Made by a program: the position numbers and the translations under genes. From Epithemia pelagica (Eukaryota > Bacillariophyta > Bacillariophyceae > Surirellales > Surirellaceae), in the NCBI GenBank assembly GCA_946965045.2, contig OX337235.1, forward strand, positions 2,985,928 through 3,049,927: a stretch of DNA of 64,000 bases, in the 5' to 3' direction. Position 1 is the first letter of the stretch. Each line of letters begins with the position of its first letter. The notes under the pieces were generated by a model. The model saw only the letters and a list, made by a program, of their open reading frames with translations. It did no database searches and was not told the DNA's origin. Below are positions 1-10,230 of this stretch, one piece after another.

Positions 1-542
1 ACTTCCCCTCGCCACAACAGACTTTGCAGCGTGTAGGCCAATGCACCGCGCGTCTTCCCAATCCCCGGTTGTCCCGTGCCAAGGATAAAGTTTCGGTCAC
101 TAGTGTCCACGGTGTCGATACAAAGCCTGGCAAACTCCCGCATGGCAACGGTAGTGATAGTTTTCGGGTGCGATTTCGAGTCTGTGTCAAAACCGTGAGT
201 GTTATTTTGTACCAAGACACCTTGTCCGAGATGAGTCACGGTGCTTGGACTTTCACCGAAAGTAACCGAGACACCAACATCCATTTCAGGATTGGACGAG
301 TATTCTTGTTCTAAAGCCAGAGAACAGGCATGCAAATTCACGAGCTCAGTGGCGTATGCATCGTGAGTATCGCGTCGGAACCATCGAATGGTATCGCCTG
401 GATGCTCCAGCACTTGTCGTATGTTATTCGATATCTGTTGTCCGTCTACGGAGAGAGGAGGTCTCCCAGACGGAGCGACAATAGTTTCCACCTTCATCTG
501 GTGTCCATGGCCATCGTCCGGTTCTTTCGATGACGACAACAT
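1..542 (-). CDS. P-loop NTPase, RHS/Crinkler-like (copy 1, cut by window edge)
   Basis: This is the N-terminal part of a P-loop NTPase reading leftwards off the window. The start codon is the CAT at 540-542, and the frame appears open to position 1. The sequence is almost identical to the complete copy at 28327-29004, with scattered substitutions and no indel. A Walker A motif of the form GQPGIGKT is encoded close to the window edge (about 30-80). The motif and following residues resemble the NTPase module of retrotransposon-hot-spot and Crinkler-type proteins, which is family-level inference. The 3' end, Walker B and any C-terminal domain lie outside the window, so it cannot be judged intact. 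Confidence 0.6.
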   Translation of the reverse strand, partial: MLSSSKEPDDGHGHQMKVETIVAPSGRPPLSVDGQQISNNIRQVLEHPGDTIRWFRRDTHDAYATELVNLHACSLALEQEYSSNPEMDVGVSVTFGESPSTVTHLGQGVLVQNNTHGFDTDSKSHPKTITTVAMREFARLCIDTVDTSDRNFILGTGQPGIGKTRGALAYTLQSLLWRGE

Positions 543-752
543 TTGGACCTGAGAAATCCATACTACAGCAACTGTACAAAACCATCAAGATTAACTGAAG
601 AGGAACGGGTTCTTCTTAGACGCTTTGGTGTGAAGTACTTCCTTTGTCTTTCGAGTTGTGCTCGCATCGATTATCATGATGTTGTTGTTACCGACGGACG
701 ACAGACTCAGGGACTCACTATTCCCCAGCGGGGGTGAGTTTTCGGGTGCTAA
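1..752. repeat. NTPase-gene duplicate block, copy 1 (pairs with 28465-29216)
   Basis: The 752 bases match 28465-29216 with only point differences. The block covers the NTPase coding start and about 210 bp of its upstream region. Similarity stops abruptly after the shared run ending gggtgctaag. At 28465 the block is followed downstream by mobile elements, and here by the large duplicated segment. Confidence 0.85.
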
Positions 753-1006
753 GTGCTAAAGAGTCATTTTCTGCGAGTCATTAGTCACATATTGTAGAGC
801 ATTCAATCACTAAACCCCAGGACTCACCACCGCTGGGAGAGAAGGGACACCACATTTCCTTTAAATTACGCCGGCACCAACTCCCGAAGCCCCGGCACCA
901 CGGAACTCCCCCGCTGTTCCAAATGTTCCAAAGGAAAAAATTACGACAGTCGAGTTTTTCTCCCACCTTTACTTTCGCGGGGAGAGACCAGCGAACACAT
1001 CCTGCA

Positions 1007-1016
1007 GTCGGAGCAG
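1007..1016. repeat. Subterminal inverted repeat of DIRS element 1 (left)
   Basis: GTCGGAGCAG lies about 31 bp inside the left end. Its exact reverse complement CTGCTCCGAC is at 8682-8691, 17 bp inside the right end. The element's left end also resembles that of the 17237 element (CG, a GAGAC box, then GACAAACATCC or GCGAACACATCC), which indicates related termini. Confidence 0.55.
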
Positions 1017-1173
1017 TCTATCTGTCGCGAGGTCTTCACACATAGCTAGAGGAGTGCTAGAGGAGTAGTCGCACTTGCCGTAAGGCCCAACAGGAACCGG
1101 AATGGCTCCCACAACCATTGAACTCGTAGAGCAGAATCGGTGACATCGTTACTCGGTGCAAATCTTGGAGATG

Positions 1174-2514
1174 TCAATATTCGAGATTGAGCTGGTTGAC
1201 GAATGTTCCGAATGCGACTGAGCCATTGAACTGGATTTCTTCTGGCGACTCGATCGCCGCTTCGATATTCGATTGGATCGCCTCAACGTCGTGGTGCTGG
1301 AGTGTTGTTTGATTCGCGGGGTCAACGTGGCGAAAATCGGGGTTGGTGAGCATGGCCGTCGACATGCCCGCCGTCCATTCCATCACCTGTGGGCGGATGT
1401 AACGGAGAAACGCGGCGGAGGACCATCGACCCAGGATCATAATCTTGAGGACGGAAGTGCGTGCCAAGAATAGCGCCATGGCGGCGCCCGAGCGGATGGA
1501 GTGAGTGCCAATTTCGGCTGGTCGGTAGCCGAACATGGAGAAGCCGCCGCCTGTGGTGCACGAAGAGCGAAGGAGGTTCATCGTGTCTTCTGCGCGGATG
1601 AAGCAAGGCTTTGGTTTTGATGTTTGAGCGAGAATCTTGGGATCGAACCAACAATTCATCGGTGTCTTTGCCGGTGCGTCTGGGTAGTAATGCAAGATTC
1701 GTCGAACGATACGGCCGCCGGTACGGACAGGGCAGAGGATCTTGTCGTGCGTCCGGCATTGGGTGCGAGTTTGGAATTTTTCTGCATTCTTTTGTTGGAC
1801 GAACGTGATGGAGATGAAGAATGCTTCGTCGTCAAAATTTGGGTCGGTGGGGGAGATCTCGGATCGCATTTGGTCATTGCGCTTGAATCGGATGTTGCCA
1901 ATGGTGAGAAGCTTGGTTTTTCCGCGCTGCTTTACAGTACTGTATTCGCAGCTTCTCATGGCGAAGAAAAAGGCCAAGATCGCGAGATCAGCCACGCACG
2001 CATGGAACGATGCTGAATCAACAATGTCTGCTGCAATTTTACATGCTGTGAGCCACATATGACGGAGGTGGTGCGGTGTAATCGCTTTTTGTCGGTTCTC
2101 CTCGGGGTCGAGTTGCTTCCAAGCCTTCTTCAGCGTTTCTATTATGGGGTGGAGGCGGTTGCAGCCCGGGAGGTGGCAGGGGCTTGGCCTCTCGAAATTC
2201 CTGAACTTCGATGCCAGGTCGCTAAGGGCCTTTTCGAGAGTTGACGCTCGAAGAGGCCCCGTAACTCCTTCGCTCCAAGTTCCGTCTCGCAGTCGTTGGA
2301 GGAAGGTTCCAACGATCTGCGATCGCGTTCGAATGGACGTGAAGCCGTCCAGAAAGGGGTTGTCGTGGAGATTGAAGAGTCGGAGGTGCAATAGCCACCG
2401 CTTCCATGATCGGTCTTGAGCTTGGTGGGACGATTCGACTCGTCCAAAGAAAATTCTTGTAGCCGCGGTGCGACCGAGGAGATCCAGGATTTGATTTCGT
2501 TGGGCAATTCGCAA
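1174..2514 (-). CDS. Tyrosine recombinase of DIRS element 1
   Basis: This 446-residue ORF encodes the integrase of the element. The catalytic layout of the tyrosine-recombinase family is visible. The first Arg lies in FFFAMRSCEYS, followed by a basic stretch RGKTKLLTIG. The HxxR box is HSIRSGAAMALF, and the nucleophile region is GRWSSAAFLRYIRP, where Tyr is the likely nucleophile. Its first 370 nt overlap the end of the RT-RNase H ORF in another frame, a compact arrangement seen in DIRS elements. The ORF is uninterrupted. It is homologous to the recombinase at 17441-18862. The start chosen is the first Met of the open frame, and translation could instead be coupled to the upstream ORF. Confidence 0.85.
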   Translation of the reverse strand: MRIAQRNQILDLLGRTAATRIFFGRVESSHQAQDRSWKRWLLHLRLFNLHDNPFLDGFTSIRTRSQIVGTFLQRLRDGTWSEGVTGPLRASTLEKALSDLASKFRNFERPSPCHLPGCNRLHPIIETLKKAWKQLDPEENRQKAITPHHLRHMWLTACKIAADIVDSASFHACVADLAILAFFFAMRSCEYSTVKQRGKTKLLTIGNIRFKRNDQMRSEISPTDPNFDDEAFFISITFVQQKNAEKFQTRTQCRTHDKILCPVRTGGRIVRRILHYYPDAPAKTPMNCWFDPKILAQTSKPKPCFIRAEDTMNLLRSSCTTGGGFSMFGYRPAEIGTHSIRSGAAMALFLARTSVLKIMILGRWSSAAFLRYIRPQVMEWTAGMSTAMLTNPDFRHVDPANQTTLQHHDVEAIQSNIEAAIESPEEIQFNGSVAFGTFVNQLNLEY

Positions 2515-5342
2515 ATCCTGAAATTCTTCGGAATCTGGTTCGGAAAGAGAGAGTGGATTTGTGAGGTAAGATCATCATCGCAACAATCAAACGAACGTGA
2601 TAACATGTCAGTTACCACGTTCTGTCTGCCTGGGATGTGCTCGGAATGGAGGGCAAAACGATGCTCTAGTGTCAGTTCTGTCAGCCGCGCAGAGACTCGT
2701 TGGTGGTTGGGCTTGTTCGCGCCGAAGGAGGACCGGTGCATCCAGCCGGTCGCTGAGCTACTATCCGATAAGCCCAGCACACAAGCGTCGGTTGGGAGAG
2801 CGCCGTCCCAGCACTCTTGCCAAATGGTGACAACCTGGCATATGAACTCAAAGAGGTTGTTGCTAAGTGATGGGTCGGGTGAACCCGTGGCTTCATCATC
2901 AGCGAGGTCTTCGGCTTCATGCGCCATCGCGTAGACTTCGGGGTCGAGGGCGACATGCCAGGCACGACCAGTGCGGATGGAGAATCCACCCATGCCGTAT
3001 GGGCAGGAGTCTGCTATGACAACGTTGGTTGGGATGCGGCATGTTAAAAGGTTCATGCTCACGCCTCGGTGGGCATACTCAAGAAGCTTGACCCAGATCT
3101 CGAGATCGGTGCGGATCGATGGTGGGATGGAGTATCGGAACCAGGGACGGGGGCGTGGGCTTGGACGTCCTGTTTCGGGCTGGTTTGTCTCGTTGTCCGA
3201 CGAAGTATGTCTGGCTACGTATCGCTTAATGATCTTGGTCTTGAATGCTTGCATTCGTTTTGTGTAAAACAGGGCAAGGGGGATACCCTTACAAGCATGG
3301 GTCATCTTGCCGAGAATGGACTCAATTTCATCGAAGGTCCAATATTTTCGTTCCGGGTCGACAAGGGATTTTATCTGCTTGGTCCATCCGAGGTACTTGT
3401 CGCGAGGGAGGATCATAAGGAGACGGCGTGTATCCAGCAACCAACCCAATACACGCATTGTTTCGGAAGGTGCACCTTCGGCCTTCATCTTGTCGGCCGC
3501 CAAAATCTCGGTTCGGTGGATTGGTTCGTCGGGGGCGACTGGTCGGACTAACATATGAAGAACGAGGGGAACGATGCCTGTGGAGCGTTCGAGGTTGTCC
3601 GAATTATCGATGAAGACCTGCATCATGTCGTCAAGGTAGACGTCATGATATCCCTTTGGTTTCGTTTCTACGTCAACGGCGATGGGCATGCCAGGGTTGA
3701 ATGGAACCGAATCATCGAGGCGGCATACGGGGCCCATCATGTCTTGGAGGGGCGAACGGCAAATGCGGGGGTGCCATTCATCCAGGTCAGTTAGATCATT
3801 GCATAAGTCACAGGCGGCTTCAGAAAAGACGCTGAACATTGCTGGGTGCGGGCGCCCTCCAAAAGACAACCGAGTAAGAATGTTGGCGAATTCTCCGCTG
3901 CAGTCGGTTGTAATAGTACTCGCGGTCAAGGTGCCGTCACCATTGATCCGCCGGTATGCTGAGCCCCAATCGAATTTGCAAATGAGAATTCGATCGGTGG
4001 GGAATTGGAGGCGTAAAGCGACAATTTGGTGAATCAACCGATTCATACACCAACCGAAAACCAGGTCGGGAAGTTCGGAGTCGTCCACAAGGTCGTTCAA
4101 ACTCGGTGAGAATCCAAGCGAGAATGATTGGTCGTGTGCGAGACGGTCTTTTATTACGATGTCGCCATGCTCATTAATTCCAGCATGTTGAGCAACACCC
4201 AGGGGGCCAACGCGGCCATCCTTGATCTTTCGGGCGCAGTCAAAAGTGATGGGGAGGGAAAACCCAAACTTTGTATCCTTCTCAGAGACCTTGCGGAGGG
4301 CGTCGGGTCGTTTGACGGCTGATGAATGATTGCCGTATTCGAGGATGGCCTCATTTTCAAGTTCCCGGTCCGAATCGGGTGGGAGGTTCTTGAATTTATA
4401 GCTGGCTCCACGAAATAGCATGGATGACAACAATGGCCAAAATGGGTGATGCTGGAGTAGGGGTTCGATGACATGGATGGGACGGAATTCAGAACCTGGA
4501 CTGATTGTGCTGTTTGGGTGGGCGTCAAACAGTGCTTGGAGATCGAAACCGTATTCTTCGATAAGGTCCGAGTTGGTCTGCGCGGCTGACAGGGTTAGTT
4601 GGTGTACGAACGGAGATGCCTGTGGAGTCGCAACTGAAGAGTTACAAATCGAAGCAATCCGAGCGACGGAGTGGGATACGTCCGTGGCAGAACGTGGTGG
4701 TCTCGGTATTTTGCGTGTGAAAATTCGAGATGGGTCGTTTGGAAGATATGGGTCCTGAAAGTCAACAGGAATCAAGCCAGAACGAGGTAGTGGTAGTGTA
4801 GCATCGAACTCACCTAGCAATTCTTCGCTAGAAACCATTTCATCTTGAAGACGGGAAAGGTTCCTTTGTAGGGATTTGCCGGACAAGTCAGATGCCAGAT
4901 TAGGGGATGGAGATCCTTCGAGACGTGGGCGTCCAAAAGGAATTTGTGAGGAGTCGCTTGGGGGATTGGGGGAAAACTGAGATTCCTCGTCTTGAGTCTT
5001 GGCAGCTGCGGCAACTGCATCCAGAAGGAATCGGTTGGGTGAAGACAATTGGGGGGGATCTTCAGGGGTCGCTCTAGAGTTTGGGACATCAACTTGGGAT
5101 AAGTCGTGTAAGACCTGTACAGTCGAGTCTTTAGGGGTCTTGCGCAGAATCGAAGGTAGAGTCTTCTGGGGAGATGGCATCTGTTTCCTCGAAACTGGGG
5201 CGTTAGTCGAAAAGGATTTACAACGGACTGTGTCGATGAAATTTACTCGATGAGGGACAGAAACCATGTTTGCAGGGGGAAATTTTGTGTTGATATCCTC
5301 TGCAGAAATCCGGCGCTCGTCTGAGAAAGTTCGAGGTATCAC
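2142..5342 (-). CDS. Reverse transcriptase-RNase H of DIRS element 1
   Basis: This 1066-residue ORF is uninterrupted. The first third is Ser/Pro-rich and of unknown role. The RT core shows motif A KFDWGSAYRR, the motif B region FGGRPHPAMFS and the catalytic box DVYLDDMMQVF. The RNase H-like region has the acidic ladder expected for this superfamily: Asp in VIADSCPYGMGGFS, Glu in NNLFEFICQ, Asp in GLSDSSSATGW, and Asp in the late box GRQNVVTDMLSR. The C-terminal 124 codons overlap the recombinase ORF. The homologue in the 17237 element carries a frameshift where this copy is continuous, so this copy gives the reference reading frame. Confidence 0.9.
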   Translation of the reverse strand: MIPRTFSDERRISAEDINTKFPPANMVSVPHRVNFIDTVRCKSFSTNAPVSRKQMPSPQKTLPSILRKTPKDSTVQVLHDLSQVDVPNSRATPEDPPQLSSPNRFLLDAVAAAAKTQDEESQFSPNPPSDSSQIPFGRPRLEGSPSPNLASDLSGKSLQRNLSRLQDEMVSSEELLGEFDATLPLPRSGLIPVDFQDPYLPNDPSRIFTRKIPRPPRSATDVSHSVARIASICNSSVATPQASPFVHQLTLSAAQTNSDLIEEYGFDLQALFDAHPNSTISPGSEFRPIHVIEPLLQHHPFWPLLSSMLFRGASYKFKNLPPDSDRELENEAILEYGNHSSAVKRPDALRKVSEKDTKFGFSLPITFDCARKIKDGRVGPLGVAQHAGINEHGDIVIKDRLAHDQSFSLGFSPSLNDLVDDSELPDLVFGWCMNRLIHQIVALRLQFPTDRILICKFDWGSAYRRINGDGTLTASTITTDCSGEFANILTRLSFGGRPHPAMFSVFSEAACDLCNDLTDLDEWHPRICRSPLQDMMGPVCRLDDSVPFNPGMPIAVDVETKPKGYHDVYLDDMMQVFIDNSDNLERSTGIVPLVLHMLVRPVAPDEPIHRTEILAADKMKAEGAPSETMRVLGWLLDTRRLLMILPRDKYLGWTKQIKSLVDPERKYWTFDEIESILGKMTHACKGIPLALFYTKRMQAFKTKIIKRYVARHTSSDNETNQPETGRPSPRPRPWFRYSIPPSIRTDLEIWVKLLEYAHRGVSMNLLTCRIPTNVVIADSCPYGMGGFSIRTGRAWHVALDPEVYAMAHEAEDLADDEATGSPDPSLSNNLFEFICQVVTIWQECWDGALPTDACVLGLSDSSSATGWMHRSSFGANKPNHQRVSARLTELTLEHRFALHSEHIPGRQNVVTDMLSRSFDCCDDDLTSQIHSLFPNQIPKNFRICELPNEIKSWISSVAPRLQEFSLDESNRPTKLKTDHGSGGYCTSDSSISTTTPFWTASRPFERDRRSLEPSSNDCETELGAKELRGLFERQLSKRPLATWHRSSGISRGQAPATSRAATASTP

Positions 5343-5525
5343 TGGAACTGGAGTTCGAGGGATCGAGCGAATAAGCTCGGTATCATCTGGTGCTATTGAT
5401 GGGGAAGAAGGAGTATTAAGGATGGGCGCGGGAGGGACAAGAGGATTCAGGTACGTAGAAGAAGTGGAATCGTTAGGAGACGAAGGAGCAACACTATTTT
5501 GAATGACTCTTGACCCATCCTCCTG

Positions 5526-8471
5526 TCAAGAAGATTTCTTCTTCTTCGCCTCCGCAAAAGTCTTCTTGTAAAAGGCTGTCATCTCACTTGCTTTGCCATG
5601 CTCTTTGGGATCAGCGTGGCAGAAGTGGCAACTATTACCGTTGCGACAATACTTCATGGTAAAAAGTTTGTTGCAGAACGGTCGTTCTTTTCCATCAATA
5701 GTGAGTTTCGGTGTGGAGGCCAAGACATCTCGCGTAAAGACCTTCGAGTACTTCATATCCGGAGGGATGCACCACTCGGGGGGGGGGAGTCATAGCGGGC
5801 ACTCAAGGCACGAGAATCGGAGTCAGTCGAAGGAGAGGCACGTTTCTTAGAGGAATTGTCCGAAGAGCCGCCGGAGGACCGAGAAGAATCATGGCCGGGT
5901 CTCGCTTTGGAACGAATGGCTTGATCGATAAACTTCGGGAGCATCTTGCAGATATCCTCCTTGGATTCGATCTTGTCGCACAGTTTATTGAAGTGGAAGT
6001 CGAGTTTTTCACACCGAATGTCTTCAAGGCATTCAGCATCCTCCAACATCTTATCGATGAATCGCTGGATAGCGAAATCGATAGAGAATAAAACACGACA
6101 AAGGAAGGTTGGGTCGAAGTCCTGGCTGTTGCGGTAGATGACTCGGTTCGACAAAAAATGTTCGACCATCTTATGGATCTGCAAACAAGCGTAAGAATTC
6201 TCATCCCAAATAGCGCAAGCGAAAAGGTAATAAGACCGAAGTTGCATGGAGAACTCATCACAGGTAAGTGGGAAAAACAACTTCTCGTTCACAAAGATAT
6301 CTCGCATATCTTTTGTCGACAAACCGTTGTCATGGCGAAGAGAACTCTCATAAATGTCATGTTGAATATCATAGTCGAGGGATCGCTGGGAAGCAGAGCT
6401 CGAAGAACCGTTAGGATCAAATGAGAATGGGGAGAAACCACTGGGGTGATCCTCTCCACGCCAACGGAGACCATACTTCTGCAGAACTCCGTATTGACCA
6501 AAGAGAATATGACAAGCGTTGTCGGACTTCCGAAATACTCGAGCGTGGATGGTCGAATAGAAGGTATGGGTGCTCTTCTGTCGAAAGAGTTCAGTAGCAA
6601 CCTCGGATGGGGACTGGGGAAGTTCCGTCGAGTTCGGACCAGCCTGACCGAAGACAATGCCGTTGCGAAGGTGAGAGGTATGTTTGAAAATCTCACGTTT
6701 CTCGTCGTCTTTCTCTTTAGAAATGCTCTTGGAATGTTTGAGAAGGGACTCGGAAAATTGTTCGGATAGTTTATCCGCCATGTAGATCGCATCAGCGGAA
6801 ACGGAGGGACCATTGGGGTTTGTAGGTATGTTTGAAAATCTCACGTTTCTCGTCGTCTTTCTCTTTAGAAATGCTCTTGGAATGTTTGAGAAGGGACTCG
6901 GAAAATTGTTCGGATAGTTTATCCGCCATGTAGATCGCATCAGCGGAAACGGAGGGACCATTGGGGTTTGTAATCGAATCCGGACTTGGGTGGGCTTGAG
7001 GAGCTAGGGAGACCGGAGGGATGCCTTGGGGAGCTTGTGGTGGGGGAGCGAGTGGTAGTGGAGGAAGAACTTGAGATACTGAACCAAAATTCAGAGTCGG
7101 GAATAGACGGTTCACATGATTCTTCAGGGCAAGCAAGGCAGAGTCAAAGGCAGCTGGAACTTCAAAAGAAACCGACTCGATCTTAGACGCCTTATGGTGC
7201 GCGAACCAAAGGAAGCGGAACAAAGGAAGGGAAGCTTTGACCAAATCATTGTCTAAGGGAAACGAGGAAAGTTTCTTCTGAGCGTCTTCGGGAACGGAAC
7301 GAGCCCAGCGGCGGGACACGATACCAAACACACAAGAAGCAATGGAAGGAGCGCCACAGCGAGGAGTACCATATCCGAACTTCGAGAATAGCTGCAACAA
7401 TTCACCTGAGAAGGCGGGATGAATAGGGAAAAGTCCCTTACAAGTGAAGGAATTCACAGGAGATTAGGGATCCGAGGGGCATTTCGGTTTCTTCAGGTTT
7501 CCAAACGAAGCAAAGTCCAAACAAAACTTGGGGAGGCAATCGTCAGGGCGTTTCTTCTTGGGTGAGGGAGTCATGGCGTCGTACACGCAAGTGCCAAGGA
7601 TCTCGGCAGCTGATGGGATACCGGAGTGATCCATGTTCAGAAGAAGGCCTGAATCGATTTCATCCGTATCAAAGCAGATAGGAGGGGAACCAAATTTTGA
7701 GTGGCAAAGACCTATAAAAGAAGGAACGGGATTCAAGAAGGTACCAGAATCCGGTCCAACCAAAAGGTTGTGAACGAAACGGATCTTGCCTTTAGGGTCG
7801 ACGCAAAGGAAGGCTTGAGAGGAAGCATTCAATTTGCAGGACAAGAAACGTTGTAGTTCGGGACTCGAAGAAACTTATTCAAATCCTTTGCAGAACTTCG
7901 ACCAGGATAACAGATCACGGTCCAGTGACAAGTTAAAAGGAAGAGTAAAGCTATCAGACCAATCCAAAGGAGGGCATGAGGAAAGGCTGTCAAGAACCGA
8001 AGTCGGGATAGGATGAGGTGACTTGAAGATATCGGAGGGGCGGCTAAGGGGGGAGCCACCATTCGAAGTACCAAGATCCACCTGCTGGTTCGACGTCTGA
8101 CGTTTGGGAGAAGGAGGGGGTTTAGGTTTAGCAGAAGAACGTTTGGGAGATTTAGGAAACTTCTTCTTCGAGGCCTTCGCGGTATCAGAAGAAGAGCTCA
8201 GAGGAAGGTTCTTCTCGTTCTGATCAGAGAAGGAAGGATCATCACCATCCTCGTCCTCGTCACCAGAAGGGGCAGGAGTTGAGGAATGATAGGGAGCAGA
8301 GGGATCATCGTCAACACCAACACCATGGTGGGATTCCAGAAGTTGAGAAGGTTGGGAAACCACCGCTGCAACGGAAGCAGTCCCGTCTGCGCAATGAGGA
8401 GCAACAGAAACCCCAGGTCCCTCATCTTCATCGAAGAAGAGGTCGTCCTTGTAAGGTTGAGTAACAGTCAT
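5526..8471 (-). pseudogene. Gag-like ORF1 of DIRS element 1, broken, with CCCH zinc finger
   Basis: This is the homologue of the intact 963-residue ORF at 21734-24625. From 8471 one frame runs to about 6792 but contains in-frame stops at 7875-7877 and 7464-7466. A 148-bp tandem duplication (6677-6972) then shifts the frame, and a run of Gs near 5778-5787 shifts it again before the last segment (5526-5756). That last segment encodes a CCCH finger with spacing C-x8-C-x5-C-x3-H (FCNKLFTMKYC followed by RNGNSCHFCH). The finger suggests nucleic-acid binding by a structural protein, as an inference from its position before RT. With four lesions a full-length protein cannot be made from this copy. 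Confidence 0.8.
6677..6972. repeat. 148-bp tandem duplication inside broken ORF1
   Basis: The stretch from about 6677 is repeated head-to-tail with an offset of exactly 148 bp (for example tttgaaaatc at 6683 and 6831), apparently without mismatch. As 148 is not a multiple of three it moves the ORF1 reading frame. The same peptide (starting NGPSVSADAIYMADKL) is encoded at the end of one frame and near the start of the next. Confidence 0.9.
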
Positions 8472-8708
8472 AGCGAAGAAGGTAGCGGCAGCAACAACTT
8501 TTGATTGTCTTAGATCTATCTATCTGTAGACCTCGTCTCAGGATGGCAGTGTCAGAGCACACGATCCCAAGATTGTGAGCTCTAGACTCTTGCGCATGGA
8601 TTGGTCACTGGGCCAGTATCTTGTGTCCACGAGATAGTCCACCTGGCGCGTCATTGCCCGACATGCGCGCGCTTCACTGCCCTGCTCCGACGTACGCACG
8701 ACAGACAC

Positions 8709-9458
8709 TACCTTGGTTGTAATCCAATGAGGAGATGCGGCAAAGAGTTCGTTGGAAGGAAGAGAGTTGGCGCTGCTATGGAAATTTTGAGAAACGGCAA
8801 AGACAGTTTCGTCCAACATGTTTGCCATGTCTGTATTGCACGAGACATAGCCGAGGCCGTCTGGGAAGAGGCAAACCCTGGAGCGGCTGTAGGTGAAACA
8901 AGAATGAGAGACCCATTTTTCGGAGTTGGCGCGCGTACCGACTCTTTGGATCTTCTTCATTTTGTTCACGCCGAGTAGATGAACTTTTCATTCCAATGGT
9001 ACGAGACTGTTGAAACCGATGGAGCTATTAGGGCAAACCCGATAGCTCCGTAATTTGCCATTGTTCCGTCGAGCAGAACTGGAAAAACGGTGTACGATTA
9101 CAAGAACCATGTTGCGGAACGCGCGAACAATGAGTTTTCCAACTACCATGTCGTGCTAGTCTCCTGCCTAAAGCCAACGAACCAAAATCATGGCTACGAT
9201 AATCTTTTCCGAAGCGCGCAAAGCGACGCGGACTTGAGAAGGATTGGCGTTGAATTTCGCAGTTTCCTTGGCAGCCTCATTCCAACGGACAAAAATCGCA
9301 TCGTGCTCATTTTGGATGAAGCTCAGCACTTGGCAAACATGAACAACGGATTTCTGGTGAGGTCCCTTCGGTGGTTCTTGCGGGAAAGGAGGAGTCAAGT
9401 ACGAGTAGTGGCAGTACTTTTTGGCTACATCCGGTTCAATAGCCGCCTTGTTTCCTGA
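8709..9458 (+). pseudogene. Decayed AAA-type P-loop NTPase, copy A
   Basis: One plus-strand frame carries a Walker A (VPSSRTGKTV at about 9070-9095) and, roughly 75 residues on, a Walker B box RIVLILDEAQHL (about 9297-9332) followed by a hydrophobic strand region. The spacing and DEAQH ending fit an AAA-type ATPase. The same frame contains stops at 8976-8978 and about 9051-9053 before Walker A, and ends at 9456-9458. A plausible continuation (FFMNVSKELFPPMVDLW, about 9510-9560) is in another frame. Copy B at 47873-48616 has the same two stops, so the decay predates the duplication. DIRS element 1 sits immediately upstream. Retained introns around the stops are an alternative I could not support. 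Confidence 0.6.
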
Positions 9459-10230
9459 AGAGGAGAATGCCACGTCGTTTTCCCCGATTGGGAGACCATG
9501 ACACGAAGTTCTTCATGAACGTATCGAAAGAATTGTTCCCGCCCATGGTTGACTTGTGGACAGTGGGTTCTTTGTCGAAGCGGATTGTCGCCAGAAACAG
9601 CGAATGAGTACACCTGGGCAGTACCCTTCGGAAGGCCACGTCATGGTTCTTGTAATTGCGTCCAACTCGTTTGATGTCAGGTCCCCTCAGTATGTTGGCC
9701 TGTATGAAGGATGAAGGCAAGCGCGTAAAATCGGTTGCCGTGAAGCAACTTGATGCATCGCGCCATACAGTTCCGTAGTTTGTTATGTGGCACGTCGAAA
9801 TTGCTGGGATTGAGGAAGTCATCCGTTTTGGTTTCTTTTTCAGAATGAGTTGATCTGACATCACATCTATCTTTTATAGCTAGCCAGTGCCAATCATGGT
9901 AATCACATCCTTCTAGCTAGCTATTCAAGCCATATCACACCAGAGCTTTTCTCCGTGACCAATGGAGAGAACCCCATAACCCCCCGTGTTTGGTACAATG
10001 GCGAGGACAGGGTATTGTGTTGTCGGAACTGGAACGGCGAATAGAACAAACCCCCAGATAACACTACCGTATTTCTGGGAAACCTGTTGCTGTCTACACT
10101 GGTGAAAAATATAGATATTCGCTTACAGTCAAGTAGACAATAGATTGAAAGCGAGCTTTCCACTCTTTCGACCACGGGGCAAGGTAGGTAGGTGCTCTAA
10201 AATACCACAATATTGGAATGCAAAGTACCG
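9459..10230. other. Intergenic, with remains of the NTPase pseudogene
   Basis: Frame-shifted coding-like pieces of the upstream NTPase gene extend to roughly 9700. A minus-strand open frame (9436-9864, 142 codons) is also open in copy B but resembles nothing and overlaps these remains, so I do not call it. From 9865 to 10230 I see no gene. In copy B an 805-bp palindrome is inserted at the position equivalent to about 10030. Confidence 0.6.

Larger units (their letters stand above)
976..8708 (-). mobile_element. DIRS-like tyrosine-recombinase retrotransposon (element 1)
   Basis: The element is 7733 bp with all genes on the minus strand, in order Gag-like (5526-8471), RT-RNase H (2142-5342) and tyrosine recombinase (1174-2514). 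Its boundaries come from comparison with copy B, where ctttacttt is directly joined to taccgtgg at about 47861-47880. Here the same two halves flank the element with no target-site duplication, as expected of recombinase-type integration. A short inverted pair, GTCGGAGCAG (1007-1016) and CTGCTCCGAC (8682-8691), lies close to the ends. RT and recombinase ORFs are open and the Gag-like ORF is broken, so the copy is probably not autonomous. All-minus gene order and an RT ORF overlapping the recombinase ORF fit the DIRS order. Confidence 0.85.

Noticed and set aside
781-966. 61-codon minus-strand frame, repeated at 47673-47858
   Set aside because: Short, odd composition (many Trp and Cys), and open in both copies only because they are nearly identical.
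9436-9864. 142-codon minus-strand frame, also open at 48594-49022
   Set aside because: The copies are too similar for conservation of the frame to mean anything, and it overlaps plus-strand remains of the NTPase pseudogene. No recognisable protein.
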